Source: Mesorhizobium sp. (GTDB lineage Bacteria; Pseudomonadota; Alphaproteobacteria; Rhizobiales; Rhizobiaceae). Taken from it: a DNA stretch of 64,000 nucleotides. The notes under the pieces are model-generated. The model had not been told where the DNA came from, did not search any database, and saw only the letters and a program-made list of their open reading frames with translations. Shown piece by piece: positions 49,696-58,579 of the stretch (its first letter is position 1; each line of letters begins with the position of its first letter). The stretch spans positions 124,001 through 188,000 of the forward strand of contig SAQG01000002.1 in the NCBI GenBank assembly GCA_004020315.1, given 5' to 3'. A program made the translations under genes and the position numbers.

Positions 49696-50688
49696 ATGAG
49701 CATTCCTACGCCGACCGTTCAGGACCGATCCAAGCGCATCATCGCCATCGACGTCGCACGCGGCGTCGCGTTGCTTGCCATGGCGAGCTACCACTTCACC
49801 TGGGATCTCGAATTCTTCGGCTACACCGATCCTGGCCTGACCGCCTTCGGCTGGTGGAAATTCTACGCGCGCTGTATCGCTTCGACCTTCCTGTTCCTGG
49901 TCGGCGTCAGCCTGTTCCTCGCCCATGGCAAACAGATCCGCTGGAACGGCTTCTGGAAACGCTTCGCTATGGTAGCCGGGGCGGCGCTCGCCATATCGGC
50001 CGCTACAAGGCTTGCGACGCCCGATAGCTTCATCTTCTTCGGCATCCTGCACGAGATCGCGCTCGCCAGCCTGCTCGGCCTGGCGTTTCTGCGGCTACCG
50101 GCGCTGCTGACGCTTGTTGTCGCAGCTTTCGTCATCACCGCCCCGCTCTACCTCAGGTCCGAGGTCTTCGATCATGCGCCCCTGTGGTGGGTCGGCCTGT
50201 CGGCAACCAGTCCGCGCTCCAACGACTATGTCCCGCTGTTTCCATGGTTCGGCGCTGTGCTTGTCGGCATCGCGGCGGCAAAACTCGCCTCCGCCTCCGG
50301 CGTGCTGACGCGGCTGGCGGGCCTGACACTCGGCCGCTGGACTAATCCGCTGGTCTTTATCGGCCGGCACAGCCTCGCCTTCTATCTGATCCACCAGCCG
50401 GTGCTGATCGGCTCGGTCTGGCTGCTTTCGCAAGTCATGCCGGCACCGGTCGAAACCAGGCAGGTGACGTTCCTGAAAGAGTGCCAGACATCGTGCGAGC
50501 AATCGCGCGACACGGAGTTCTGCACCAGCTATTGTGTGTGCATGCTCGATACGCTCGAGGGCGAGGCCACGCTTGATCGACTCTACAGCAACGATCAGGC
50601 TGCGGAATGGCAGGCACATCTCCACGAACTCGCCGGCATCTGCACTGCCAAAGCCGACAGCACTTTGATGGAGGGAGGAGCACAATGA
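49696..50688 (+). CDS. DUF1624 membrane protein (heparan-alpha-glucosaminide N-acetyltransferase-like) with Cys-rich tail
   Basis: 330 residues, about seven to eight spans. RIIAIDVARGVALLAMASYHF near residue 13 and GRHSLAFYLIHQPVLIGSVW near 222 are typical of DUF1624/YeiB-type acyltransferases. After the last span a roughly 80-residue soluble tail holds six cysteines, with two CX3C units (CQTSC and CTSYC) 8 residues apart, suggesting disulfides or metal binding outside the membrane. The next gene, an isoprenylcysteine methyltransferase relative, overlaps by 4 nt. Function unknown. Confidence 0.8.
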   Translation: MSIPTPTVQDRSKRIIAIDVARGVALLAMASYHFTWDLEFFGYTDPGLTAFGWWKFYARCIASTFLFLVGVSLFLAHGKQIRWNGFWKRFAMVAGAALAISAATRLATPDSFIFFGILHEIALASLLGLAFLRLPALLTLVVAAFVITAPLYLRSEVFDHAPLWWVGLSATSPRSNDYVPLFPWFGAVLVGIAAAKLASASGVLTRLAGLTLGRWTNPLVFIGRHSLAFYLIHQPVLIGSVWLLSQVMPAPVETRQVTFLKECQTSCEQSRDTEFCTSYCVCMLDTLEGEATLDRLYSNDQAAEWQAHLHELAGICTAKADSTLMEGGAQ

Positions 50689-51176
50689 CCGACCATCAAC
50701 CAAAACAGGGGCAGCCGAAGCCAGGGCTCATACCCTGGCCGCCGGTGATTTATCTCGCGGCCATCGCCGTCAGCATCGCGCTTGAATTGCTCTATCCGCT
50801 GCCATGGATCGGTGGCCTTTTGGGCGACATCCTGTTCGCGGCCGGCTGGGTGGCATTATTTGGGGTCGTCGCGCTCTGGTTCACGGCGATCCGCACCATG
50901 ATCCGGGCAAAGACAACGCTCCACCCAAACGCCGTGCCGGACCATCTGGTGACGACAGGCCCCTTCGCCGTCAGCCGCAATCCGATATATCTGGCCAACA
51001 CGCTGCTGCTGATCGGCGTGGCCCTTATCTCGGGGGTCGTATGGTTCCTGCTGCTGGCGATCATCGCGGCCTTTGCAACGCAGAAAATGGCGATCGAGGG
51101 CGAGGAAAAAGTCCTGGCGACGAAATTCGGCAAGAAATACCGGGATTACGCGAAAAAGGTGCGGCGCTGGATTTGA
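50685..51176 (+). CDS. isoprenylcysteine carboxyl methyltransferase-family membrane protein
   Basis: 163 residues with four to five spans and the ICMT signature VTTGPFAVSRNPIYLANTLLLIG near residue 88, where SAM binds, followed by EEKVLATKFGKKYRDYAKKV. In bacteria such proteins methylate unknown lipids or small molecules. Coupled to the DUF1624 gene by ATGA, so the two proteins probably modify one membrane-linked compound. It converges with the MerR gene. Confidence 0.83.
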   Translation: MTDHQPKQGQPKPGLIPWPPVIYLAAIAVSIALELLYPLPWIGGLLGDILFAAGWVALFGVVALWFTAIRTMIRAKTTLHPNAVPDHLVTTGPFAVSRNPIYLANTLLLIGVALISGVVWFLLLAIIAAFATQKMAIEGEEKVLATKFGKKYRDYAKKVRRWI

Positions 51177-51195
51177 GGCGTGCGGCAAAGCCCGC

Positions 51196-51582
51196 TCAGG
51201 TGTTGACGCCGAGCTCCACCAGCCGCTCGACGCAGGATTCCTCGGCCTGGTCGAGTTCCGCCAAGGTCTCTTCGAGATCGCGGCGCTTCTGGCGCAGATC
51301 CTCGCGTTTTTCCTCGATGCGCTTGATCATCAGATTGAGTTGACCGACCTCCCCGGGCGGCTCCTTGTACATCTGGATGATTTCGCGGATTTCGTTGATC
51401 GAGAAGCCAAGCCTCTTGCCGCGCATAATCTGGCGGATGAGGTGCCGGTCCGACGGGCGAAACAACCGCGTGCGGCCGCGCCGCACCGGCTGCACCAGCC
51501 CTTCGTCCTCGTAGAAGCGCAGCGTCCGCGTCGAAACATCGAATTCGCGGGTGAGTTCGGTGATCGAATAATATTCCCGCAT
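51196..51582 (-). CDS. MerR-family transcriptional regulator
   Basis: 128 residues: N-terminal MerR winged helix (REYYSITELTREFDVSTRTL, YEDEGLV) and a long coiled-coil dimerisation helix (RIEEKREDLRQKRRDLEETL). The C-terminal effector region is short with a single Cys, so metal sensing by a Cys pair is unlikely. It resembles LiuR-type regulators of branched-chain acyl-CoA genes. The second of two adjacent ATGs (51582) has GGAG at 5-nt spacing. Confidence 0.83.
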   Translation of the reverse strand: MREYYSITELTREFDVSTRTLRFYEDEGLVQPVRRGRTRLFRPSDRHLIRQIMRGKRLGFSINEIREIIQMYKEPPGEVGQLNLMIKRIEEKREDLRQKRRDLEETLAELDQAEESCVERLVELGVNT

Positions 51583-51720
51583 CATCACTCCAAATGCCCG
51601 GCCGCGCTGCGAGTTCCAACCATGCGGCTTCGCCATCGTCCAGACGCGTGTCAGAATCGGCGGGCAGGCATTTCCAAAACCTCGCACGGCATTTACGTAA
51701 AAGTCAATTGAGGTCCCCCC

Positions 51721-53139
51721 TCAGCGCACGCCGAACCACCATGTGGCGAGGCCGAGAAAGGCAAAGAAGCCGACGACGTCGGTGACCGTCGTGACGAAAA
51801 CCGCCGAAGCCACGGCCGGGTCGATCTTGAGCCGGTCGAGCAGCAGCGGGATCAGGATGCCGGCCAATGCAGCCACGAACATGTTGATGATCATCGCCGC
51901 CGCGATGATGCCGCCCAAATTGGGATCGCGGAACCAGGCGGCCGCGACGATGCCGATCAGGATGGCGAAGATGATGCCGTTGATGGAGCCCACCCCCATC
52001 TCTCGGCGGATGATGCGGCCGGCATTGTAGATGTCGAGATCCTTCGTCGCCAGCGCCCGCACAGTGACCGTCATGGTCTGCGAGCCGGCATTGCCGCCCA
52101 TGCCCGCGACGATCGGCATCAGCACGGCCAGCGCCACGATGTGCTCGATCGTGCGGTCGAACAGTCCGATCACCGAAGCTGCCAGGAACGCCGTCAAAAG
52201 ATTGACCAGAAGCCATGGAACGCGCGAACGCGAGGTCGAAAGAATGCTGTCCGATAGTTCTTCGTCGCCGACACCGCCCATGCGCAGCAGATCCTCCTCG
52301 GCTTCCTGCTGGATAACGTCAACCACGTCGTCGATGGTCAGCACGCCGACCAGCCGCTCGTTCTCGTCAACGACGGCAGCGGAGAGAAGGTCGTATTGTT
52401 CGAATTCGCGCGCCGCCTCTTCCTGGTCCATCGTGGCCGGAATGGCGTGCCTGGTCTCATGCATGACCTCTTCGACCTTGATCGAGCGCTTGGTGCGCAG
52501 GATCTGGTCGAGATCGATGGCGCCGAGCAGCTTGAAGCTCGGATCGATGACGAAAATCTGGCTGAAGCGGTCGGGAAGGTTGTTGTCCTCACGCATGTAG
52601 TCGATGGTCTGGCCGATCGTCCAGAACGGCGGCACCGCGACGAACTCCGTCTGCATGCGGCGGCCGGCGGTCTCTTCGGGATAGTCGAGCGAGCGCCGCA
52701 GCCTGATCCGCTCGGTAAAGGGCAGTTGCGACAGGATCTCGTCCTGGTCTTCCTTTTCGAGATCCTCGAGAATGTAGACGGCGTCGTCGGAATCGAGGTC
52801 CTGCACCCCCTGGGCGATCTGCGCGTTGGGCAGACTGTCGACGATGTCGCGACGGATCGCCTCGTCGACTTCGGTCAGCGCGGAAAAGTCGAAGTCGACG
52901 CCCAACAATTCGACCAGCGCGCGGCGCTGTTCGGGATGAAGCGCCTCGAGCAGGTCGCCGAGTTCCGATTGGTGCAGGTCATCGACCTCACGCTTCAGCG
53001 TCAGCGTGTCGCGGTCGGCGATCGCTGCGCCGATCGCGGCAAGGAACGACGACAGAATGGCGCCGTCCTCGCCATAAATGTCGGCGTGGCTATCCTCAGC
53101 GGCCCTGGCGCCGGTCGTCTGTTCGTCCTGGCCTTCCAC
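51721..53139 (-). CDS. mgtE: magnesium transporter MgtE
   Basis: 472 residues in the full MgtE layout: an N-terminal superhelical domain (residues about 30-135), two CBS domains (about 145-270), and five spans from about 320. The pore region MPIVAGMGGNAGSQTMTVTVRA is intact, and the acidic cluster of the N/CBS domains that senses Mg2+ is present. Alone in its transcription unit, divergent from the sucrose genes. Confidence 0.92.
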   Translation of the reverse strand: MEGQDEQTTGARAAEDSHADIYGEDGAILSSFLAAIGAAIADRDTLTLKREVDDLHQSELGDLLEALHPEQRRALVELLGVDFDFSALTEVDEAIRRDIVDSLPNAQIAQGVQDLDSDDAVYILEDLEKEDQDEILSQLPFTERIRLRRSLDYPEETAGRRMQTEFVAVPPFWTIGQTIDYMREDNNLPDRFSQIFVIDPSFKLLGAIDLDQILRTKRSIKVEEVMHETRHAIPATMDQEEAAREFEQYDLLSAAVVDENERLVGVLTIDDVVDVIQQEAEEDLLRMGGVGDEELSDSILSTSRSRVPWLLVNLLTAFLAASVIGLFDRTIEHIVALAVLMPIVAGMGGNAGSQTMTVTVRALATKDLDIYNAGRIIRREMGVGSINGIIFAILIGIVAAAWFRDPNLGGIIAAAMIINMFVAALAGILIPLLLDRLKIDPAVASAVFVTTVTDVVGFFAFLGLATWWFGVR

Positions 53140-53187
53140 CAGCGCCTCCCGCCATCAGAATTTCGGAAAGGGTGCCTGTCAGGTCTA

Positions 53188-53236
53188 GAGCATCGGACCC
53201 AGAAGTGGAAACCGGTTTTGGCAAAATCCGATGCTC
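53188..53236. repeat. palindromic element GAGCATCGGA...TCCGATGCTC
   Basis: 10-bp perfectly paired ends around an AAGTGGAAACCGGTTTTGGCAAAA centre. Its centre (GTGGAAACCGGTTTTGG) resembles that of the CATGA-type elements, so it may be a distant member. It lies between mgtE and the sucrose-phosphate synthase gene. Confidence 0.65.
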
Positions 53237-53415
53237 AAACACAAAGATAGAGCGGGCGGCACGATTCGACTTGAAGAGTCCGCAGCTCTATTGCGCAATG
53301 CGCGTTGACCTGAGCGCTCAGGTATTTGCGGATGAGGGCTGGAATCCTTATATAGTTGGGCTGGCCCATGCTCCGACTGCGGGCGTGCAGAGATCAATCG
53401 TAGAGAAGGATACAG

Positions 53416-54753
53416 ATGCCGGACGTCAACTCGGATGCGGCGATACCTCGAATTGCACTCATTTCAACCCATGGCTACGTTGCAGCCAACCCACCGCTTG
53501 GCGCGGCCGATACGGGCGGACAGGTGGTCTACGTCCTGGAACTTGCCAAAAAGCTGGCCCAGTTGGGTTATGCCGTCGATATCTGGACGCGGCGATTTGA
53601 AGACCAGCCTCCTGTCGATGAGGTGGCCGACGGTGTTCGTGTCCTGCGTGTCGGCTGTGGCGGACCCGATTTTATTCCGAAGGAATATCTCCACCGCCAC
53701 CTTCTCGAGTGGTGTGAGAACGCGTTGCGCCTGATTCGCAGGGAAAATCTCTCCTACGACTTCATCAACAGTCACTACTGGGATGCAGGCGTGGCAGGGC
53801 AGCGACTGTCGGAAGCGCTCACGATCCCGCACATCCATACGCCGCATTCGCTCGGCATATGGAAGCAGCGCCAGATGAAGACGGACTACCCTGATAAGGC
53901 CGATACATTCGACGCCGAGTTCAATTTCACCGAGCGCATAAAGCACGAGACGATTATCTATCGAAGCTGCGCCATGGTGATCGCAACAACGCCGCAGCAG
54001 GTGGACATGCTGGTCGAGGACTACAGTCTCGAGCGCGACCGCGTGCATATGATCCCGCCCGGTTACGACGACAACCGGTTCTTCCCTGTCAGCGAGGCGT
54101 CTCGCCGGATGATCCGCCATCGGCTCGGCTTCGAAGGCCGAACGATACTGGCGCTCGGCCGGCTCGCCACCAACAAGGGCTACGACCTGCTGATCGACGC
54201 ATTTTCCGTGGTGGCGCCACGTGTGCCGGATGCGGTCCTGAGGCTCGCTGTCGGCGGCGAGAACATGGACGAGCAGGAACAAAAGATCCTGAACCAGCTC
54301 AAGGAACAGGTCGAACAGCTAGGCTTGCAGGACCGTGTCGTCTTCTCCGGCTATGTTGCCGACGAGGATCTGGCCGACACCTATCGGGCGGCGGACATGT
54401 TCGTGCTGTCGAGCCGCTACGAGCCGTTCGGCATGACCGCGATCGAGGCAATGGCCTGCGGAACGCCCACCGTGGTTACGATCCATGGCGGCCTCTATCG
54501 CGGGATCAGCTATGGCCGGCACGCGCTTTTTGGCGATCCTTTCGACAAGGAAGACCTCGGCATCACGATCGTCAAGCCTATGAAGCACTCGCGCCTCTAC
54601 GGCCGACTGGGCCGCATGGGTGCGCACAAGGCGCGCAGCCTGTTCACTTGGACAGGCATCGCGCAGCAGCTGGTCAGCCTTGTCGAAGGACGTCCGGTGT
54701 TGAAGGCGGTCGACGACCATGATTGGGACGAGCCGTGGAACGACGGCGATTGA
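53416..54753 (+). CDS. sucrose-phosphate synthase-like GT4 glycosyltransferase
   Basis: 445 residues of retaining GT-B fold. STHGYVAANPPLGAADTGGQVVYVLELAK near the N-terminus (DTGGQ binds the sugar nucleotide in sucrose synthases), HIHTPHSLGIWKQ, GRLATNKGYDLLIDA, and the EX7E-like catalytic element RYEPFGMTAIEAMACGTP. Bacterial enzymes of this type join UDP- or ADP-glucose and fructose 6-phosphate. It overlaps the phosphatase gene by 4 nt, which strongly supports sucrose rather than another glycoside. Confidence 0.85.
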   Translation: MPDVNSDAAIPRIALISTHGYVAANPPLGAADTGGQVVYVLELAKKLAQLGYAVDIWTRRFEDQPPVDEVADGVRVLRVGCGGPDFIPKEYLHRHLLEWCENALRLIRRENLSYDFINSHYWDAGVAGQRLSEALTIPHIHTPHSLGIWKQRQMKTDYPDKADTFDAEFNFTERIKHETIIYRSCAMVIATTPQQVDMLVEDYSLERDRVHMIPPGYDDNRFFPVSEASRRMIRHRLGFEGRTILALGRLATNKGYDLLIDAFSVVAPRVPDAVLRLAVGGENMDEQEQKILNQLKEQVEQLGLQDRVVFSGYVADEDLADTYRAADMFVLSSRYEPFGMTAIEAMACGTPTVVTIHGGLYRGISYGRHALFGDPFDKEDLGITIVKPMKHSRLYGRLGRMGAHKARSLFTWTGIAQQLVSLVEGRPVLKAVDDHDWDEPWNDGD

Positions 54754-55523
54754 AACCGATCGCGCTCTTATCGAGTGATCTCGATGGGACCCTGGCGGGC
54801 GATCCGCCGGCGACGGCACGCTTTCGTTCCAAATGGGAAGCGCTCGACCCCGAGCACCGGCCGGTTCTCGTCTACAACAGCGGTCGTCTGGCCGACGACA
54901 TTTTGAACTTCGTCGATGAAGTCGGCCTGCCAGCGCCGGACTACGTGATCGGGGGTGTCGGCACGATGCTCGCCGGTCCGCGGCACACCTCGCGCCCCGC
55001 ACACCTTACTGATTTGGGACACTTTACCCAGAGGTTTTCGGCAGGCTGGTCCCTTGAAAAGGTCGATGCGGTGCTCGGATCGCTCAAAGACACCGTCCGG
55101 CAACCCGACGGCTATCAGCACGCCTTCAAATCGAGCTGGTACCTGCACGACGCAACTCCGGAAGCCCTTGCCAGCATCGAGCGCGCTCTGGCCGAGGCCG
55201 GCCTGTCGGTGACGATGATCTATTCGAGCGGGCGCGATCTCGACGTCCTGCCGCGTTCAGCAGACAAGGGGCAGGCGTTGGCCTGGCTCTGCAATGAACT
55301 CAGCATCGGCCTGGATGAGGTGGTGGTCGCCGGCGACACCAACAACGATCGCAGTATGTTCGACCTGCCGGGTGCGCGTGGGATTGTCGTCGCCAATGCC
55401 CTTCCCGAACTGGTTGACATGGCGCGCAACAACCCGCTGATTTACAGCGCGAAGGAACCGTTTGCCCTTGGCGTCGTCGAAGGCCTCGTTCATTGGTCGG
55501 TGCTTGAGGACGCCCAATCCTGA
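54750..55523 (+). CDS. sucrose-6-phosphate phosphatase (HAD, Cof/S6PP type)
   Basis: 257 residues with HAD motifs SSDLDGTL (D10 nucleophile, D12 acid), the VYNSGR motif near 46, SADKGQALAWL with the catalytic Lys and VVAGDTNNDRSMF, as in cyanobacterial sucrose phosphatases. Start uncertain: I favour the TTG at 54750, which overlaps the upstream TGA and gives MKPIALLSSDLDGTL. A GTG at 54735 is also possible. It removes the 6-phosphate to give sucrose, an osmoprotectant. Confidence 0.83.
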   Translation: MKPIALLSSDLDGTLAGDPPATARFRSKWEALDPEHRPVLVYNSGRLADDILNFVDEVGLPAPDYVIGGVGTMLAGPRHTSRPAHLTDLGHFTQRFSAGWSLEKVDAVLGSLKDTVRQPDGYQHAFKSSWYLHDATPEALASIERALAEAGLSVTMIYSSGRDLDVLPRSADKGQALAWLCNELSIGLDEVVVAGDTNNDRSMFDLPGARGIVVANALPELVDMARNNPLIYSAKEPFALGVVEGLVHWSVLEDAQS

Positions 55524-55545
55524 GCTGGAAATATTGATCTCCTTG

Positions 55546-57258
55546 TCACGGTTTGAGCGCCCATGCCGTCGCGTGTAGAACGGCGCCCGCTTCGGCGATG
55601 AGACGTGCCGATTGTACCGGCTCAAAACCGCTGATCCGCTTCGTGCCAGCCCAACGACCGCGATCCGCGAAGACCTCGATCGATCCGTAGTCGAGGAAAA
55701 TCCGCAGCCGTTTTGGACGGGCTCCCTTGGCGATGTAGTGAGGAGATTCCGCTGCGCCGCCGTCTTCATGACAAATGGCAAGTCCCTCGTCGTCGACCAC
55801 CACTTCGAGTCCGACAGTTGGATGATGGAGCTTCAGGCGGAAATGGGCACCCGGGCTTTCGAGCTCGAACAGGATTTCGACGGCGCCATTGATAAAGCTT
55901 ACCTGCTCTCCGGCTGCGAGGCGTGTCCGGTCCAGAATATGGCTCCGCAGGCTCTCGGCAGCTCCGATGGGCGGGGTATGCAACTCGCCTGCAGACAGGT
56001 GGATATTGCGAGGCAACGTCATGGCCGTTGGGAAATCGATCGCCGGTCCGGTATCGGCCCAGTTGGCAAGCCACCCTATGCCGACAATGGCGTCACCGTC
56101 GACAAAGGCCTGGAAGGCGTAGTTGTCCGTCCCGAAGTCCAGTTCCTGCTCGAATTCCTTGGTAAAGGTCTGACCATCGAACCAGCCGACAATTGCCATT
56201 GTCAGGTTCTTGCGCCGGGTGGACCGGTCTTCACTATTCATCAGCCCGATAATTAGAACCCAGCGCGTCGCGGGATCGGTTGCCGGGCCGTCGAGCGGCA
56301 GCAGACAGGGACATTCGATCGCTGTCGTCCGATAGTGTTTCTCGACCAGAAGCTTGCCGATATATGTCCAGCCGGTGGCGGCGGTATGGTCACGGGTTTC
56401 GTAGAGCAGGACAACGCCGCCTTCATCGCTCTGGCTGCCCAGCAGCATTTTCCAAAGACCATCGGGTCCCCTGAAGACGTATGGGTCGCGAAAATCCGCT
56501 GTCAATCCTTGGTCAGGCGGGCGGTACGGCAGGATGACGTCCGCATTTCCCGCCATGATGAGGTCGCTGGAAGTGGCAGTGAGTTGGATTTGCTGTTCCG
56601 GGATACGGTCCTGTACCTGCTCGGTAAAAAAGACGCGGATGCCCGGGCCATCGGCAAGCGGGATGGCTGAGCCGGAATACGCACCACCCCGTTTGTCGGG
56701 CCTTGCGGTAAGATCTTCCGATGGGAACAGGAAGATAGGCATGTGACGCCACCGCAAATAATCGGAAGATACGGCGTGCCCCCAATGCATCGTGTTCCAC
56801 CGAAGCCCATGGGAATAATGCTGATAGAAGAGATGTGGGCGACCTCCAAACCGGCCAAATCCGTTTGGATCGTTCATCCAGCCGAACGGCGGGCGAAAAT
56901 GATAGCTGTCAGGAATGTTCGGCGGCGCATTTCCGGGGTTGGTGTGGATAACTGTAATGCCTGTCTCCAGCACGTCGGCCAATGCGAACCAATAGGCAAC
57001 CGATACTGAGGTTTGATCCGTGTCGTAGTCCAGTTCGACACTGCCACCGCCGAAGACGTGAAAAATTCTGAATTCATACTCTTCGGCGTTCGTGACGCTC
57101 ACCTCGCCGAACTTGCCACGGACATTTGAAAAGGACAGCGAGCCCGGAACGTCCGGCCTGGTCGCCTTGAGCCAGATATGGAACGTGGCGTTGACTGGCA
57201 GGTCGGCATGCAGCCTGCGAATCGTGTTCCCTCCCGCAATCACCTGGCTGTCACTCAT
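55546..57258 (-). CDS. GH32 family glycoside hydrolase (sucrase/fructanase) with N-terminal beta domain
   Basis: 570 residues. The catalytic blade motifs are present: WMNDPNG (W127, nucleophile D130), FRDPYVF and TTAIECPCLLP with the acid Glu. A beta-sandwich module ends the protein (RLRIFLDYGSIEVFADRG). Unusually, about 125 residues precede WMNDPNG, forming an extra beta-rich module. No signal peptide is visible, so sucrose would be cleaved in the cytosol, opposite to the synthesis genes that converge on it. ATG 57258 has GGAG 8 nt upstream, and both lie inside a 34-bp repeat. Confidence 0.85.
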   Translation of the reverse strand: MSDSQVIAGGNTIRRLHADLPVNATFHIWLKATRPDVPGSLSFSNVRGKFGEVSVTNAEEYEFRIFHVFGGGSVELDYDTDQTSVSVAYWFALADVLETGITVIHTNPGNAPPNIPDSYHFRPPFGWMNDPNGFGRFGGRPHLFYQHYSHGLRWNTMHWGHAVSSDYLRWRHMPIFLFPSEDLTARPDKRGGAYSGSAIPLADGPGIRVFFTEQVQDRIPEQQIQLTATSSDLIMAGNADVILPYRPPDQGLTADFRDPYVFRGPDGLWKMLLGSQSDEGGVVLLYETRDHTAATGWTYIGKLLVEKHYRTTAIECPCLLPLDGPATDPATRWVLIIGLMNSEDRSTRRKNLTMAIVGWFDGQTFTKEFEQELDFGTDNYAFQAFVDGDAIVGIGWLANWADTGPAIDFPTAMTLPRNIHLSAGELHTPPIGAAESLRSHILDRTRLAAGEQVSFINGAVEILFELESPGAHFRLKLHHPTVGLEVVVDDEGLAICHEDGGAAESPHYIAKGARPKRLRIFLDYGSIEVFADRGRWAGTKRISGFEPVQSARLIAEAGAVLHATAWALKP

Positions 57259-57276
57259 GAAGATGGCTCCGTTCCG
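57243..57276. repeat. 34-bp direct repeat, copy A
   Basis: Matches 58597-58630 at 33 of 34 positions in the same orientation. On the minus strand it covers the ribosome site and first five codons of the GH32 gene. The two copies are 1354 bp apart and bracket the GH32 5' end and the PAP2 gene. Confidence 0.9.
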
Positions 57277-57491
57277 TGCGGCGTTCCCAGACAGGTCGAG
57301 TATCAAACGGGTCTCGACCTGGAAAGCGTTGCAGGAGGTTAAAGCTGGATCTTCACTTTGGCAAAGTCATTCCCCGGGATCGGAGCAAGACATCTCTTTT
57401 CGCGGGTTAAAACCCTTTCGATCTCGCGGATTTGTCGTCCTGATGCGGCGGGCGAGCTCCAGGCGACCTAGACATTGTCGGGCGTTGCAAC

Positions 57492-58511
57492 CTAACCTTC
57501 TATGGGTTGGTGTATCACAAATTTTGTTTCAATTTGCGCTGGCTGGCGTCCGGTCGCCCACCAGATCACCGACACCACAATGATGGAGACGTAGCCGTCA
57601 ACAGCATAGTGCCAGCCCGTATATACCGAACCGTACATTATCAGGGCTGCGAAGGTCCAACCGAGGACACCGAGCCAGAGGTTGAGGGAAGAAAGCAGAT
57701 AGGCATTCAGTGTGGCAAAGGCGACGTGCATGCTTGGCATGGCCGAGATGCCGCCACCCAGGTCTGGCCGGCCGCTCTGGTAGGCCGTCAGAAGATATGC
57801 AGCGGGCTCCCGCACCATGTGGCTATAGTCGAGACCGTCCATCGCGACCTTGAGTCCGCTGAAGCGGTCCTCACCAACAAACTGGTGGTAGTAGATCGGC
57901 CCGACCGATGCCAGCGCCGAGGCCAAGATAGTGCCGAGGATGCATAACGTCAGTGCGGCTGCCCAGAGGTAGCGGACGCGGCCAATCTTGTCCGACCAGA
58001 GAGACACGAAAAGCATGGTGCCGAACCACTGGAAAAACCAGATGACCTCATAGCTGTTGAAGACGACGATCGACCAGGTGTTGCTGTCAAGCTTGTGCGT
58101 GAGTTCCCACGGCGCCGTCCCGTGCAGCCATTCATCCAGATCGGCTAACCAGTTGTCCGCATAGAATGGCACGACGGACGGGATGGCCATCTTGTAGGTA
58201 GAGAACGCCGTCAAGCTGGCGAAGAAGAACAGGAGCACCAGCAAACAGCCACGCCAGCGCGCTCGAACCAAATCCACGGCGTAGCGAGTTGGCTCTCCTC
58301 GGCCGTAAATAAGCGCGGCAGAACAGACACCCCCGATAAACAAAATAGGAATACCGACGACGAACTTCTGGGCATAAACCAGGGTTAGGTGGAAGAAAGA
58401 CTGCGGACTTAGTGCAGACGCGCATACCACGTAGATTGCTATAAAGAAAGCAAGGCGCAATGACCATTTTGTCGATGGGCTGTAGTCCCCCGCCTCCGCA
58501 ATTAAGAGCAT
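57492..58511 (-). CDS. PAP2-family phosphatase/phosphotransferase (AUR1-like membrane protein)
   Basis: 339 residues, about eight spans. The PAP2 motifs are GISAMPSMHVAFATLN (S-M-H) near residue 274 and GWHYAVDGYVS near 310 with the second His and the Asp; the first lysine-rich motif is weak. Length and topology resemble the AUR1/inositol-phosphoceramide synthase branch, which moves head groups between lipids. Base composition looks lower in GC than in neighbouring genes. Bracketed by the 34-bp repeats. Confidence 0.8.
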   Translation of the reverse strand: MLLIAEAGDYSPSTKWSLRLAFFIAIYVVCASALSPQSFFHLTLVYAQKFVVGIPILFIGGVCSAALIYGRGEPTRYAVDLVRARWRGCLLVLLFFFASLTAFSTYKMAIPSVVPFYADNWLADLDEWLHGTAPWELTHKLDSNTWSIVVFNSYEVIWFFQWFGTMLFVSLWSDKIGRVRYLWAAALTLCILGTILASALASVGPIYYHQFVGEDRFSGLKVAMDGLDYSHMVREPAAYLLTAYQSGRPDLGGGISAMPSMHVAFATLNAYLLSSLNLWLGVLGWTFAALIMYGSVYTGWHYAVDGYVSIIVVSVIWWATGRQPAQIETKFVIHQPIEG

Positions 58512-58579
58512 ACTAATTTACCAAGGTTCAAATGCCGACACCGGTGGCATTATGAAGGTGATACCGAAGCAAGCTTACC

